From NCBI RefSeq assembly GCF_018882385.1, contig NZ_JACVON010000002.1, forward strand, positions 186,001-250,000: a stretch of 64,000 nt of DNA. Direction: 5' to 3'. This document shows, one piece after another, positions 19,488 to 30,900 of the stretch. The notes beneath the pieces are model-generated. The model was given only the letters and a program-made list of their open reading frames with translations. It did not search any database and was not told the origin of the DNA. The stretch's first letter is position 1, and each line of letters begins with the position of its first letter. Both the position numbers and the translations under genes were made by a program. Source of the stretch: Polynucleobacter sp. 30F-ANTBAC (GTDB lineage Bacteria > Pseudomonadota > Gammaproteobacteria > Burkholderiales > Burkholderiaceae).

Positions 19488-22343
19488 TTATTTCAATAAA
19501 GGAGCAAGGTATTTGCCGGTATAACTTTTCTTCACTTTTGCGACATCTTCAGGTGTTCCAACAGCAATGATCTCACCGCCACCGCCACCGCCTTCGGGGC
19601 CTAGGTCAATAACCCAGTCAGCAGTCTTAATCACATCCAAGTTATGCTCAATAATGACAATTGTATTCCCATGCTTCTTAAGAGTATGAATCACTTTTAA
19701 AAGTAATTGGATGTCATGGAAATGTAAGCCCGTCGTTGGCTCATCGAGAATGTACAGTGTTCTGCCGGTATCTCGTTTTGAGAGTTCTAGTGATAACTTG
19801 ACCCGTTGTGCTTCTCCGCCGGAGAGTGTGGTCGCACTTTGTCCAAGTTTCACGTAACCCAAACCTACATCAAGGAGTGTTTTAAGTTTTCTCTTAACTG
19901 TTGGCACCGCCTCAAAAAACTCATGAGCTTGCTCGATCGTCATCGATAGAACTTCATGAATGTTTTTGCCTTTATAGCGAATGTCTAATGTTTCACGGTT
20001 GTATCGTTTGCCGTGACAAACATCGCAGGGAACATAAACGTCCGGTAAAAAGTGCATTTCCACTTTCAGGACACCATCGCCCTCACAAGTTTCGCAGCGA
20101 CCACCGCGCACGTTAAATGAGAATCGACCGGCTTCATACCCGCGCTCTCTTGAAGCTGGAACCCCTGCAAATAGCTCGCGAATGGGGGTGAATAAGCCGG
20201 TATAGGTGGCGGGGTTGGAACGAGGTGTTCTGCCAATAGGCGACTGATCGACGTTAATGACTTTGTCAAAATGCTCCAGGCCTTGTATTTCTTTATGAGC
20301 TGCTGGTTCGGCATTGGACCCATAAAGATGTTGAGCGACAGCATGGTGCAGCGTATCGTTAATAAGTGTTGATTTACCTGAACCTGATACGCCAGTCACG
20401 CAAGTTAAAAGACCTAATGGAATTTCAATATCAACATCTTTGAGATTGTTACCTGTAGCGCCTAGAATCTTTAAGCTCTTTTCACCTTTAGGAACACGAT
20501 TTTTAGGTATGGCAATGCCTTCCTTGCCTGACAGGTAAGCACCTGTTAGAGACGTGGCGTGCGCCTGAATTTCTGCAGGTGTTCCTTCAGCAATAATTTT
20601 GCCGCCATGCTCGCCAGCTCCAGGACCAATATCAATGACATAGTCTGAAGCTCTGATCATATCTTCATCATGTTCCACAACTAGAACAGAGTTACCTAGG
20701 TCTCTTAAGTGTTTAAGAGTGCCAATGAGTCGATCGTTATCGCGCTGATGCAAGCCAATTGAAGGTTCATCAAGTACATACATGACACCAGTTAAACCGG
20801 AACCAATTTGTGAGGCCAATCTAATTCGTTGTGCTTCACCGCCAGATAGCGTATCGGCACTTCGATCAAGAGAAAGATAATTCAAACCAACATCATTTAA
20901 GAAACTTAACCGTGAGCCAATTTCAGAAATAATTTTGCTGGCTATTTCTTTCTTAGCGCCCTTCAATTCCAATGTTTTGAAGTATTCCAACGCTTTACCA
21001 AGGGGTAGATTGCTAACCTCATAAATGGCTCTGGCTTGGTTACCGTCCCCAACTTTGACATTTCTTGCTTCAGTTCTTAAGCGCGTGCCTTCACAACTTG
21101 GGCAGGGCTTATTGTTTTGATACTTGGCGAGCTCTTCTCTTACTGCGCCAGAGTCTGTCTCTTTATAGCGACGCTCAAAGTTAGCAACGATGCCTTCAAA
21201 GCTATGCTCTCTGAAAATAATTTTCCCTTTTTCATTGAGGTATTCAAAGGGAATATCTTGGGAGCCTGAACCATACAAAACTAATTCCTGTGCTTTTTTG
21301 GGTAGACTTTCAAAAGATTGCTCAAGGTCAAAATTGGCGTGCTTAGCGAGATTCTGTAAAAGGCGGAAATAGAATTGATTTCGTCTGTCCCAACCTTTAA
21401 TGGCTCCGGAGGCCAGTGATAGTTCAGGATGAGCAACCACTCTTTTAGGGTCAAAGAAGGTGATGTGCCCTAAGCCATCACAGCTTGGACAGGCGCCCAT
21501 TGGGTTGTTAAATGAGAACAAGCGAGGTTCTAATTCTTGCAAAGAGTAGGAGCAAACTGGGCAAGAGAATTTGCTAGAAAATAGTTGCTCCTTGTTGGTG
21601 TCCATTTCAAGAGCAATCGCTCGGCCATCAGCTAGTCTAAGAGCTGTTTCAAACGACTCTGCTAAACGCTGCTGAATATCTTCTTTCACCTTGATACGAT
21701 CAACAACCACATCAATAGAATGTTTTTCATTTTTCTTTAATTTAGGAAGCTGATCCACTTCATAAATTTTGGCTTCAGCGTGTTGCGCTGTGCCTCCGCC
21801 TGATTTGATTCTAAAACGCACAAAGCCCTGAGCCTGAAGATCTTCAAAAAGATCAATGTGTTCCCCTTTGCGTTCACTGACTACCGGTGCCAAAATCATG
21901 AGTTTGGTGTCTTCTGGCTTTGACATAACAGTGTCTACCATTTGTGAGACGCTTTGAGCTTCTAGGGGTAGGTGGTGTTCCGGGCAGTGAGGGGTTCCAG
22001 CTCTTGCAAACAGTAGACGTAGGTAATCATGAATTTCTGTGACAGTGCCAACCGTTGACCTAGGGTTGTGGCTGGTGGCTTTTTGTTCGATTGAAATAGC
22101 GGGTGACAGACCTTCAATTGAATCGACATCTGGCTTTTCCATTAGCTGTAAAAATTGACGGGCATATGCGGATAATGACTCAACGTAGCGACGTTGACCC
22201 TCCGCATAGAGCGTGTCAAATGCCAATGAGCTTTTGCCTGATCCAGATAAACCAGTGATAACCACTAATTGATCTCTAGGAATATCTAGATTGATGTTTT
22301 TGAGATTGTGGGTGCGGGCACCGCGTATTTTTATCGTATCCAT
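19488..22343 (-). CDS. uvrA: Excinuclease ABC subunit A
   Basis: Damage-recognition ATPase of nucleotide excision repair; a UvrA dimer loads UvrB. 951 residues, normal length. Two ABC modules: Walker [10 protein letters not shown] at 31-39 and GVSGSGKST in the second half, each with LSGGEAQR signatures. Zinc modules are visible at CPVCSYS...[10 protein letters not shown] and [11 protein letters not shown]...[11 protein letters not shown]. It diverges from the MFS gene over 39 bases; I see no LexA box there. The uvrA/MFS/ssb order is a variant of the divergent uvrA-ssb pair of gammaproteobacteria. Confidence 0.98.
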   Translation of the reverse strand: MDTIKIRGARTHNLKNINLDIPRDQLVVITGLSGSGKSSLAFDTLYAEGQRRYVESLSAYARQFLQLMEKPDVDSIEGLSPAISIEQKATSHNPRSTVGTVTEIHDYLRLLFARAGTPHCPEHHLPLEAQSVSQMVDTVMSKPEDTKLMILAPVVSERKGEHIDLFEDLQAQGFVRFRIKSGGGTAQHAEAKIYEVDQLPKLKKNEKHSIDVVVDRIKVKEDIQQRLAESFETALRLADGRAIALEMDTNKEQLFSSKFSCPVCSYSLQELEPRLFSFNNPMGACPSCDGLGHITFFDPKRVVAHPELSLASGAIKGWDRRNQFYFRLLQNLAKHANFDLEQSFESLPKKAQELVLYGSGSQDIPFEYLNEKGKIIFREHSFEGIVANFERRYKETDSGAVREELAKYQNNKPCPSCEGTRLRTEARNVKVGDGNQARAIYEVSNLPLGKALEYFKTLELKGAKKEIASKIISEIGSRLSFLNDVGLNYLSLDRSADTLSGGEAQRIRLASQIGSGLTGVMYVLDEPSIGLHQRDNDRLIGTLKHLRDLGNSVLVVEHDEDMIRASDYVIDIGPGAGEHGGKIIAEGTPAEIQAHATSLTGAYLSGKEGIAIPKNRVPKGEKSLKILGATGNNLKDVDIEIPLGLLTCVTGVSGSGKSTLINDTLHHAVAQHLYGSNAEPAAHKEIQGLEHFDKVINVDQSPIGRTPRSNPATYTGLFTPIRELFAGVPASRERGYEAGRFSFNVRGGRCETCEGDGVLKVEMHFLPDVYVPCDVCHGKRYNRETLDIRYKGKNIHEVLSMTIEQAHEFFEAVPTVKRKLKTLLDVGLGYVKLGQSATTLSGGEAQRVKLSLELSKRDTGRTLYILDEPTTGLHFHDIQLLLKVIHTLKKHGNTIVIIEHNLDVIKTADWVIDLGPEGGGGGGEIIAVGTPEDVAKVKKSYTGKYLAPLLK

Positions 22344-22382
22344 GAATTTTCTCTGCGTAACCAGTTAATATAGCTCTTCTTT

Positions 22383-23552
22383 ATGGAAAAAACAGAACTT
22401 CGCTCAGCCCTCTCATTAGCCGGTATCTTTGCCCTCCGAATGTTGGGGCTATTTTTGATCTTGCCGATTTTCTCCATGCATGCCAAAGGCCTGTCAGGCG
22501 GTGATCAGGCAGTTTTGGTTGGTTTAGCCTTAGGTATTTACGGTTTTGTTCAGGCTTGCCTCCATATCCCTCTAGGAATGCTTTCAGACCGTTTTGGCCG
22601 CCGCCCAATTGTGGTGCTGGGGCTGGTTCTTTTTGTGATTGGGGCTCTGATCGCTGCCAGTCATGATGATTTGGTCTGGATTACGGTAGGAAGGGCTATT
22701 CAAGGGGCTGGAGCAGTCTCGGCTGCTGTGACAGCTTGGTTGGCGGATTTGACCCGAGAAGAGACAAGAACAAGAGCTATGGCGATGGTGGGGGGCAGTA
22801 TTGCTCTGACATTCGCTTTATCTTTGGTTTTGGCTTCGCCATTGCATGAATCTATTGGTTTGGACGGCATGTTCTATCTAATGGCTTGTTTAGGTCTGGG
22901 CGCCATCATGCTGGCTATTTTTGCTGTGCCTAGCCAAGATAAGACTGGTCAAACTCCTTTCACAGCAAAATTTTCTGACGTTTTCTTTAATAAAGACTTA
23001 TTACGACTCAATCTGGGTGTTTTGGTCTTGCATGCGGTACAAATTGCACTCTTCTTAACCTTGCCACGTTTATTGGTTAAGGCCGACTTACCTTTGGCAT
23101 CGCATTGGCAGCTGTACTTGCCGGCAGTTTTGATTTCTTTTGTATGTATGGCCCCGATCATCATGATGAGTGAGCGTCGTAAACGTATGAAGCCAGCTTT
23201 TCTATTTGGTATTGCCAGCATGATGGTTGCACAGCTCATCATGGCAAGTTCAGAGTCGTTATCGATGCTGGCTCTTGCTGTGCTGGTTTACTTTATCGGC
23301 TTCAATATCCTTGAGGCGATGCAGCCATCATTGGTTTCTCGTTGGGCAAGTCATGCCAAGGGAACCGCATTAGGTATCTATAACACTACCCAATCAGCTG
23401 GATTATTTTTAGGTGGGGTCTTAGGCGGTTGGGTGCTTCAAAATAGGAGTGAGTCAGCCGTTTTTTATCTTGGAGCATCCCTGATATTTGCCTGGCTTAT
23501 AATTGCGTGGTCTATGCGAGAACTATCTGAGAGAGCTCCTCAACAGAGCTAA
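22383..23552 (+). CDS. YajR-like major facilitator transporter
   Basis: Twelve-helix MFS drug:H+ antiporter-type protein of 389 residues. The start LRMLGLFLILPIFSMHAKGL, motif A LGMLSDRFGRRPIVV, the RAIQGAGAVSAAVTAWLADLTRE stretch and LGIYNTTQSAGLFLGGVLGGW closely resemble E. coli YajR. It ends right after helix 12 and lacks the C-terminal ferredoxin-like YAM domain of YajR. Substrate unknown. It lies between uvrA and ssb, with 77 bases before ssb. Confidence 0.85.
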   Translation: MEKTELRSALSLAGIFALRMLGLFLILPIFSMHAKGLSGGDQAVLVGLALGIYGFVQACLHIPLGMLSDRFGRRPIVVLGLVLFVIGALIAASHDDLVWITVGRAIQGAGAVSAAVTAWLADLTREETRTRAMAMVGGSIALTFALSLVLASPLHESIGLDGMFYLMACLGLGAIMLAIFAVPSQDKTGQTPFTAKFSDVFFNKDLLRLNLGVLVLHAVQIALFLTLPRLLVKADLPLASHWQLYLPAVLISFVCMAPIIMMSERRKRMKPAFLFGIASMMVAQLIMASSESLSMLALAVLVYFIGFNILEAMQPSLVSRWASHAKGTALGIYNTTQSAGLFLGGVLGGWVLQNRSESAVFYLGASLIFAWLIIAWSMRELSERAPQQS

Positions 23553-23629
23553 TAGCTCTCTTTTAGGACTCATCAGTGGCAAGATAAATTTAGCGTTTCG
23601 GTACAACAACTTTTCTTCGGGAGACAAAA

Positions 23630-24094
23630 ATGGCATCGGTAAATAAAGTAATTATTGTGGGTAATGTTGGCCGTGACCCAGAAACTCGTCGCTTACCAAG
23701 TGGTGACGCAGTAACTAATATTTCAATCGCAACAACAGATCGCTATCGCGATAAGCAATCAGGCGAAATGCGTGAAAACACAGAGTGGCATCGTGTTGCT
23801 TTCTTTGGCAAAGTTGCTGAAGTAGCAGAAAAATATTTGAAAAAAGGTTCTCAGGTTTATGTTGAAGGTCGTTTACGCACGCGTAAGTGGACAGACCAAA
23901 GTGGTCAAGAAAAGTATTCAACCGAAATCGTTGCTGAAACTATGCAGATGTTAGGTGGCAGGGCGCCAGGATCTTCAGATGGTGGTATGTCAGGTGGATC
24001 ATCCTCTGGTGGTTCTTCAATGTCAGAGTCCAGATCATCTGCGCCAATGAATAGTCCAAGCTTAGGTGATATTGACGACGATATTCCGTTTTAA
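23630..24094 (+). CDS. ssb: Single-stranded DNA-binding protein
   Basis: Coats ssDNA and recruits replication and repair enzymes. 154 residues: an OB fold (about 1-110, starting [20 protein letters not shown]), a Gly/Ser-rich linker (about 112-145), and the conserved acidic protein-interaction tail DIDDDIPF (147-154). Strong ribosome-binding site GGGAG upstream of the ATG. The stop codon abuts the queF stop on the opposite strand with no gap. Confidence 0.98.
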   Translation: MASVNKVIIVGNVGRDPETRRLPSGDAVTNISIATTDRYRDKQSGEMRENTEWHRVAFFGKVAEVAEKYLKKGSQVYVEGRLRTRKWTDQSGQEKYSTEIVAETMQMLGGRAPGSSDGGMSGGSSSGGSSMSESRSSAPMNSPSLGDIDDDIPF

Positions 24095-24925
24095 TTATTG
24101 ACGCGAGTGGCGGATATTCTCTGGCCACTCAGCGTTGTAATCAGCTCTGAATGGGTTGATATCTATGCCGCCTCTACGCGTATATCGGGCATAAACCGAT
24201 AGCTTACTAGGGCGGCATTTTTCTTTGATATCCATGTAGATTTTCTCTACACAATGCTCATGGAATTCTTGATGTTCTCTAAAGGCTATTAGATACCTTA
24301 ATAGGGATTCTTCTTGAATCGTGGGCCCCACATAATTAATTTGTACGCTAGCCCAATCAGGTTGTCCTGTGACCGGACAATTAGATCGGAGCAGGTGAGT
24401 CACAAAAGATTCTTCGACAACTCCTAGGCTGGAATCTATCTGTAGAAGCGATGCATCAGGTGGCTGATGTGGGTCAATTTCTAAATCAAGACGGTCTAGT
24501 AGCTTACCGCCCAATTCTTTCATGCCAGCTTGGCTAACCTTGTCAGGTTGGTGGAGTTGCACGCTTACAGGGGCTCCAGCTGCATTTGAAAGATCGGTAC
24601 TTAATAATTGAGTCAGACTTTCTTGAGAATCAAGTCGATGATTGTTAAGGCTGTTGAGGTAAAGCTTCCAAGACTTTGACTCGATGATATTGGGTGAATT
24701 GGCTGGCACCACAAAGCTAGCAATAGCAATTTGAGGTTTACCTTTTAGATTGAGCCAACTCAGTTCGTAGGCGTTCCAAATATCAACACCAAAAAATGGA
24801 AGTGAACCATTGATACCCAATGCCATCCTATTTTCATTTCTACTGATGGGGAAAAGTAAGGCGGGACTATATTGCGAAGGATTGTCTGATATTTTGCCAA
24901 GTGGCGCGTGATCTAAATGACTCAT
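24095..24925 (-). CDS. queF: NADPH-dependent 7-cyano-7-deazaguanine reductase
   Basis: Reduces preQ0 to preQ1 in queuosine tRNA modification. 276 residues, the long two-domain (YqcD-like) form. The substrate/NADPH motif is ESKSWKLYLNS (about 82-92) and the catalytic cysteine is C183 in SNCPVTGQPDWASV; the REHQEFHEHCVE segment matches the C-terminal half. It is followed upstream (one base) by a 5'-nucleotidase gene and then ilvA, all leftward. Confidence 0.95.
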   Translation of the reverse strand: MSHLDHAPLGKISDNPSQYSPALLFPISRNENRMALGINGSLPFFGVDIWNAYELSWLNLKGKPQIAIASFVVPANSPNIIESKSWKLYLNSLNNHRLDSQESLTQLLSTDLSNAAGAPVSVQLHQPDKVSQAGMKELGGKLLDRLDLEIDPHQPPDASLLQIDSSLGVVEESFVTHLLRSNCPVTGQPDWASVQINYVGPTIQEESLLRYLIAFREHQEFHEHCVEKIYMDIKEKCRPSKLSVYARYTRRGGIDINPFRADYNAEWPENIRHSRQ

Positions 24926-24926
24926 A

Positions 24927-25841
24927 TTACTTTTTGATTTGATTGGCGATACCGGATAATACTTGTCCTGTGGGCGCCACGTCAGAAGCTAATTCACAAT
25001 GGCCCGTTTGATCATCAAAAAAGAAATCAGGTTCAAACTCTTTTAAAAATTCTTTTTTCGGAAGGCCGCCTAAAAACATCGCTTCATCAACAGTGACACC
25101 CCAAGCCATCAATGTTCGAATGGCTCTTTCGTGAGCAGGTGCTGAGCGAGCAGTAACTAATGCCGTTCTAATTTTCATTGAGTGCCCAGTCTGATTGGCA
25201 GCACTTTGAAGACGATGAAGCGCTTCGAGTAATGGTTTAAATGGCCCTGGCGGTAAAGGGATGGCAACTTTATGGCTCTCGTGAGCAACAAAAGCATCAA
25301 GCCCTTCACTTTGAAAAACCTGCTCTGCTTCATCGGAAAAAAGAACGGCATCTCCGTCGAATGCAATCCGAATTTCATCAGGGTGAGACTCGGCAATTTG
25401 TTTGCTTTTTGGGAACACCATGGCTGCCGGAAAGCCTGCTTCAAGAGTGGCTCTGACATCATTCTCATTGGCTGAGAGAAAAAGGTTGGCCTGTAATGAT
25501 TTGAGATAGTGATAGGGCGGTCTGCCTCTGGTAAACACGCCTCGTTCAATCATGAGGTTGTTACTTTTAGCTGAGCGAAAAACGCGCAATCCACTCACCG
25601 GGTCATTTCTTGAGAGGATCACAACTTCAACGTTTTGCTGTGATCCAGTATTAAAGCTCAGTAATTTTTTGACTAATGGGTACGCTACACCTGGTTGAGC
25701 CGATGTATTAATACGCTCCAACTGAAGTTGCATATAGGCGCTGTCATCACTGGCTTCAAAAACTTGATTTTCTTCTTCAAAGTTAAAGAGTGCCCTGGAG
25801 GAGATGGCAACAACTAATTTCCCTTCAAGTGAAAAGCCCAT
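24927..25841 (-). CDS. Cytosolic 5'-nucleotidase family protein
   Basis: 304-residue protein of the vertebrate cN-I-like 5'-nucleotidase family (HAD fold) that dephosphorylates nucleoside monophosphates. Family features: an early LVVAISSRALFNFEEE with the first aspartate replaced as in this family, VVILSRNDPVSGLRVF, RIAFDGDAVLFSDEAE as a HAD-like DGD motif, and a C-terminal FFFDDQTGHC. It sits between queF and ilvA with gaps of one or two bases. Whether it serves nucleotide salvage or queuosine metabolism is not shown. Confidence 0.82.
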   Translation of the reverse strand: MGFSLEGKLVVAISSRALFNFEEENQVFEASDDSAYMQLQLERINTSAQPGVAYPLVKKLLSFNTGSQQNVEVVILSRNDPVSGLRVFRSAKSNNLMIERGVFTRGRPPYHYLKSLQANLFLSANENDVRATLEAGFPAAMVFPKSKQIAESHPDEIRIAFDGDAVLFSDEAEQVFQSEGLDAFVAHESHKVAIPLPPGPFKPLLEALHRLQSAANQTGHSMKIRTALVTARSAPAHERAIRTLMAWGVTVDEAMFLGGLPKKEFLKEFEPDFFFDDQTGHCELASDVAPTGQVLSGIANQIKK

Positions 25842-25843
25842 GT

Positions 25844-27364
25844 TTATGCCAAAAATAATTTGTAAGCAGGGTTAGCGCTTTCATCCCAGTGAGGATAGCC
25901 AAGGCTTGCCAAAAACTTCTTGAGTTCCTTTTTCTCATTGGAGGGGACCTGCATGCCAACGAGGATTCGGCCGTAGTCAGCGCCATGGTTTCGATAATGG
26001 AATAGGCTGATATTCCAGTTAGGCGCCATGCTGGTTAAAAACTTCATCAGGGCACCTGGTTTTTCAGGAAACTCAAAACGATATAGCAATTCATCTTTGG
26101 CTAAATGGGAGCGGCCACCAACCATGTGTCTTAAATGTGACTTGGCTAACTCATCATGGGTTAAATCAATAGTGTTGAAACCAGACTTTGTAAATGATTT
26201 AGCAATCTGAGAGCTGTCACTCGCTTTTTGAGTGGCAATACCAACAAAGATGTGCGCTTTCGCAGCATCAGCAATACGGTAGTTGAACTCTGTCACATTT
26301 CGTTCGCCGAGCAATTCACAAAAACGTCTAAATGAGCCGCGTTCCTCTGGGATGGTGACTGCAAAAACAGCCTCTTTAGCCTCACCAACCTCAGCACGTT
26401 CAGCGACAAATCTAAGGCGATTAAAGTTGATGTTTGCGCCACAAGCTACGGCAATGAGGGTTTGATCTTTGCATTTTTCGCGATCGACATAGGCCTTAAG
26501 ACCAGCTAATGCTAATGCACCAGCAGGCTCTAGGATGCTTCTAGTATCTGTAAAGACATCATTGATGGCAGCGCAGATAGCATCTGTATCAACGGTGATA
26601 ATTTCATCAACCACTTCTTGGCAGAGTCTGAAGGTTTCTTTACCCACGATTTTGACTGCTGTGCCATCTGAAAAAAGGCCAACGTCTTTGAGTTCCACCC
26701 GACGACCTGCTTCAAGGGATTTTTTCATGGCATCGGAATCAATAGTTTGTACGCCGATGACTTTTATATCGGGTCTAACTGATTTAATGTAAGCACCCAC
26801 TCCTGCTATAAGTCCTCCACCACCGATAGCCAAAAAGATGGCATCGATTGGCTCTTGATGTTGTTGCAAGATTTCCATAGCAATCGTGCCTTGACCAGCA
26901 ATGACGTCTGGATCATCAAAAGGGTGAACAAATGTTAGCTTGTGTTTCTTTTCCAGGGCAAGCGCGTGCTGATACGCATCGCTATAGGAATCCCCAAATA
27001 AGACGACTTCAACAGATTTACCGCCCCTGTCTCTTACAGCATCAATTTTTAGCTGGGGGGTGGTTGTAGGCATCACGATAATCGCTTTGCAGCCAAGTTT
27101 TGAGGCTGACAGAGCAACGCCTTGGGCATGGTTGCCGGCAGAGGCTGCTATGACGCCTCTTTTCAGTTCTACAGCGCTCAAATGGGCCATTTTGTTATAG
27201 GCGCCACGAAGCTTGAAGGAGAAGACAGGTTGGTTGTCTTCGCGCTTTAATAAAACCTTGTTTTTAAGGCGGGCAGTTAGTTGTGGAGCAAGATGTAACT
27301 CTGTTTCTCTAGCAACGTCATAAACCTTAGCGGTTAGAATTTTTCTTAAGTAATCTTTAGGCAT
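25844..27364 (-). CDS. ilvA: Threonine ammonia-lyase, biosynthetic
   Basis: PLP enzyme that converts threonine to 2-oxobutanoate, the first step of isoleucine synthesis. 506 residues. The PLP lysine is K51 in FSFKLRGAYNKM; the glycine-rich phosphate loop is GGGGLIAG. Two ACT-like regulatory domains follow (about 330-415 and 420-506), including the FPEKPGALMKFL segment, so the enzyme should respond to isoleucine and valine. Divergent from the yqaA-like gene over 40 bases. Confidence 0.96.
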   Translation of the reverse strand: MPKDYLRKILTAKVYDVARETELHLAPQLTARLKNKVLLKREDNQPVFSFKLRGAYNKMAHLSAVELKRGVIAASAGNHAQGVALSASKLGCKAIIVMPTTTPQLKIDAVRDRGGKSVEVVLFGDSYSDAYQHALALEKKHKLTFVHPFDDPDVIAGQGTIAMEILQQHQEPIDAIFLAIGGGGLIAGVGAYIKSVRPDIKVIGVQTIDSDAMKKSLEAGRRVELKDVGLFSDGTAVKIVGKETFRLCQEVVDEIITVDTDAICAAINDVFTDTRSILEPAGALALAGLKAYVDREKCKDQTLIAVACGANINFNRLRFVAERAEVGEAKEAVFAVTIPEERGSFRRFCELLGERNVTEFNYRIADAAKAHIFVGIATQKASDSSQIAKSFTKSGFNTIDLTHDELAKSHLRHMVGGRSHLAKDELLYRFEFPEKPGALMKFLTSMAPNWNISLFHYRNHGADYGRILVGMQVPSNEKKELKKFLASLGYPHWDESANPAYKLFLA

Positions 27365-27404
27365 CCTGTGAGCGTATCACGGCAACACCCTAAAATGACT
27401 AAAC

Positions 27405-27935
27405 ATGGAATCCGAATTACATAATTTTTTAGTTTGGCTATCACTTCCCGCCGTTGGTTTACCAGCGGTATTTATTGTGTCATTTATTTCTGCAACCCTT
27501 TTACCTATGGGTTCAGAGCCGGTTTTATTTGCCTATGTGAAGGTTAATCCGGATTTGTTTTGGCTGGCTGTGCTGGTAGCAACAGTAGGTAATACCTTAG
27601 GGGGAATGCTTAATTGGCTCTTAGGGTTTGGCGCTAGCAAGGCCCATGAGAAGTTATCGGGGCGCCACGAGCATAAATTATTGAAATGGTTCGAGAAAAT
27701 GGGACCGCCGGCACTGTTATTTTCCTGGCTACCGATTGTGGGGGATCCACTGTGTGCGGTTGCAGGCTGGTTGAGGCTGCCTTGGCTGCCTTGTTTACTC
27801 TACATGGCTATTGGTAAATTCATAAGATACGTCTCTATGACCTATGTTCTTTTAATGATTCCTGATGGTTTTTGGTCCTATATCGGAAATACCTTGATGA
27901 CCATCTTGGGGAAGTGGTTTCAGCTCGCTAATTAA
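27405..27935 (+). CDS. YqaA/DedA-like membrane protein (VTT domain)
   Basis: 176-residue inner-membrane protein with about four hydrophobic segments. It belongs to the YqaA branch of the SNARE-associated/VTT (DedA) family: FIVSFISATLLPMGSEPVLF, GNTLGGMLNWLLGFGA, and the re-entrant-type FSWLPIVGDPLCAVAGWLR. DedA proteins are implicated in polyprenyl-phosphate or phospholipid flipping; the YqaA branch is not characterised. No operon partner is evident. Confidence 0.8.
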   Translation: MESELHNFLVWLSLPAVGLPAVFIVSFISATLLPMGSEPVLFAYVKVNPDLFWLAVLVATVGNTLGGMLNWLLGFGASKAHEKLSGRHEHKLLKWFEKMGPPALLFSWLPIVGDPLCAVAGWLRLPWLPCLLYMAIGKFIRYVSMTYVLLMIPDGFWSYIGNTLMTILGKWFQLAN

Positions 27936-27978
27936 GAATGAAACGTTATTTCAGATAGTCCTTTAAAATGATCTTTTA

Positions 27979-30900
27979 GTGAAAGCTAGCGATATGAACG
28001 CCCCATTGCCCTTAAATAGCCTCGAAGATCATTTGCAAAAAGCACCACGCTTGCGTGAGATTCCGTACAACTACACATCTTTCTCAGACAGAGAGATTGT
28101 GATTCGTTTGTTGGGGCAGGATGCTTGGCAGATTTTGGATGAATTAAGGTCTGGTCGTAAAACAGGTCGTTCAGCCAGAATGCTTTACGAAATATTGGGT
28201 GACATTTGGGTTGTGCAACGTAATCCATACTTGCAAGATGACCTTCTTGACAATCCCGGTCGTCGCAAACAATTGATTGAAGCTTTGAACCATCGTTTGG
28301 GCGAAGTTCAAAAAAGGATGACGACAGATTTAGCTGACAAGGTTGGCAAATTAGTCTCCAGCGCTTCAGAGGCGATACAGCACTTCAATGCTGAATTTGA
28401 TCGTGTTGGAGCTTTGCGTAAAAAAGTAAGAAAAGTATTGGGTAAATATACGGCAGCTGACAATATTGCCTACGATGGTCTGGCTAGGGTTTCTCATGTA
28501 ACTGACGCAACTGACTGGCGTGTTGAGTACCCGTTTGTTGTTTTGACTCCCGATTCTGAAGAAGAGATACCAGCTCTTGTGAAGGGTTGTGTTGAATTAG
28601 GGTTGACCATCATTCCACGTGGAGGTGGTACGGGTTACACCGGTGGTGCCGTTCCATTGACACCTATGTCAGCTGTGATTAACACGGAAAAATTAGAAAC
28701 ATTGGGTCCTGTTGAGATGTTGCAGTTACCAGGTTTAGATCAACCTGTTGCAACGATTTACTCTGGAGCTGGCGTTGTCACAAAACGTGTTTCTGATGCT
28801 GCTGATAAATCCGGCAACGTCTTTGCTGTTGACCCTACCTCAGCTGAGGCTAGCTGTATTGGTGGCAATATCGCCATGAATGCAGGCGGTAAGAAAGCAG
28901 TTCTTTGGGGAACAGCTCTGGATAACTTGGCTTCATGGCGCATGGTAGACCCTGAGGGTAACTGGTTAGACATCGAGCGCATTGGTCACAACATGAGCAA
29001 AATTCATGATGCTGATTTTGCGACTTTCAAATTAGTTTGGTCAGATGGCACGAAGTTGCCTGGCCAAAAAGTATTAAAAACTGAAGAATTAAAAATCGAG
29101 GGTAAGCGCTTCCGTAAAGAGGGTCTGGGTAAAGACGTGACGGATAAGTTCTTGTCAGGCTTGCCAGGTGTTCAAAAAGAAGGCTGTGATGGCTTGATTA
29201 CAAGTGCGCGCTGGGTTTTGCATCGAATGCCAAAGCAAATTCGCACAGTTTGTTTGGAGTTTTTTGGCCAAGCCCGAGATGCCATTCCAAGCATTGTTGA
29301 AATTAAAGCTTACCTTGATGAACAAACTAAACAAGGCGGCGCTATTTTGGCTGGCCTGGAGCATTTGGATGAGCGCTACTTAAAAGCTGTTGGATACGCG
29401 ACCAAATCGAAGCGCAATGTTTTGCCAAAGATGGTTTTGATTGGTGACATCGTTGGTGATGATGAGAATGCTGTTGCAGTAGCTGCTAGCGAAGTTATTC
29501 GTATGGCCAATGCTAGAGTGGGTGAAGGTTTTGTTGCGATTAGCCCTGAAGCACGTAAAAAGTTTTGGTTAGATCGTTCAAGAACAGCAGCTATTGCTAG
29601 ACATACCAATGCGTTTAAGGTGAACGAAGATGTGGTGATTCCTTTGAATCGCATGGGTGAGTACACCGATGGTATTGAACTCATTAACATTGAGTTATCA
29701 CTCAAAAATAAACTTCAGCTTATCGATGAGTTGGAGCAGTTTTTTAAGCAAGGTCAATTGCCTTTAGGTAAGGCCGATGATGCCAGCGATATTCCTGGTG
29801 CCGAGTTGCTTGAGGATCGAGTTGCTCAAGCTCTTCAATTGATGGTTGATGTTCGTCAGCGTTGGTCTAATTGGGCTGGCAACATCGATCAATTCTTCTC
29901 AGGTCTTCAGGATCGAAGCTTAAGAGCGTCATGGAAGCTAGAGGTACGTGCTGAACTTAGAAAGATTTTCAGTGGTGTAGCCTTTGAGCCGATTTTGCAA
30001 GAGTGTGAAGTCATTCACAAACGAGTGCTACGCAGTCGTGTATTCGTTGCTTTACACATGCATGCAGGTGACGGCAACGTTCACACCAATATTCCTGTTA
30101 ACTCTGATAACTATGACATGTTGCAAGATGCTCATAAATCAGTCGATCGAATCATGGCATTGGCTAGATCTTTGGATGGCGTTATTTCAGGTGAGCACGG
30201 TATTGGCATTACAAAATTAGAGTATTTGACTGAAGATGAAATCAAAGACTTTAGATCGTACAAAGAAAAAGTAGATCCAGAGGGGCGCTTCAATAAAGGC
30301 AAATTAATGCCTGGGGCAGATTTAAGAAATGCCTACACACCAAGCTTTGGTTTGATGGGGCATGAGTCCTTGATCATGCAGCAAAGTGATATTGGTGCAA
30401 TTGCAACTAGCATCAAAGATTGTTTGCGTTGCGGCAAGTGCAAGCCAGTTTGTGCAACCCATGTGCCGCGCGCCAATTTGCTATACAGCCCAAGAAATAA
30501 AATTTTGGCAACATCTTTATTGGTTGAAGCTTTCTTATATGAAGAGCAAACCAGAAGGGGTGTTTCAGTTAAGCATTGGGAAGCTTTCGATGACGTTGCA
30601 GCTCACTGCACTGTATGTCATAAGTGCTTAACACCTTGCCCGGTCAAGATTGACTTCGGTGATGTCACTATGAATATGCGTAACTTGTTGCGCAAAATGG
30701 GGCAGAAGAAATTTAACCCAGGTGCTGCTGCAGCGATGTTCTTTTTAAATGCAACTAATCCAGAGACAATTCAATTAACGAGAAAGTTAATGATGTCGTG
30801 GGGTTATAAAGCGCAGCGCTTAGCGCATGATGTACTTAAGAGATTTGCTAAAAAGCAAACTGCTGCGCCACGCTCAACAACATTGGTTAAGCCGCCGATT

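Noticed and set aside
22344..22382. Possible LexA (SOS) box between uvrA and the MFS gene
   Set aside because: CTGCGTAACCAG has CTG and CAG only six bases apart, not the CTGT-N8-ACAG spacing, and no other match is present.
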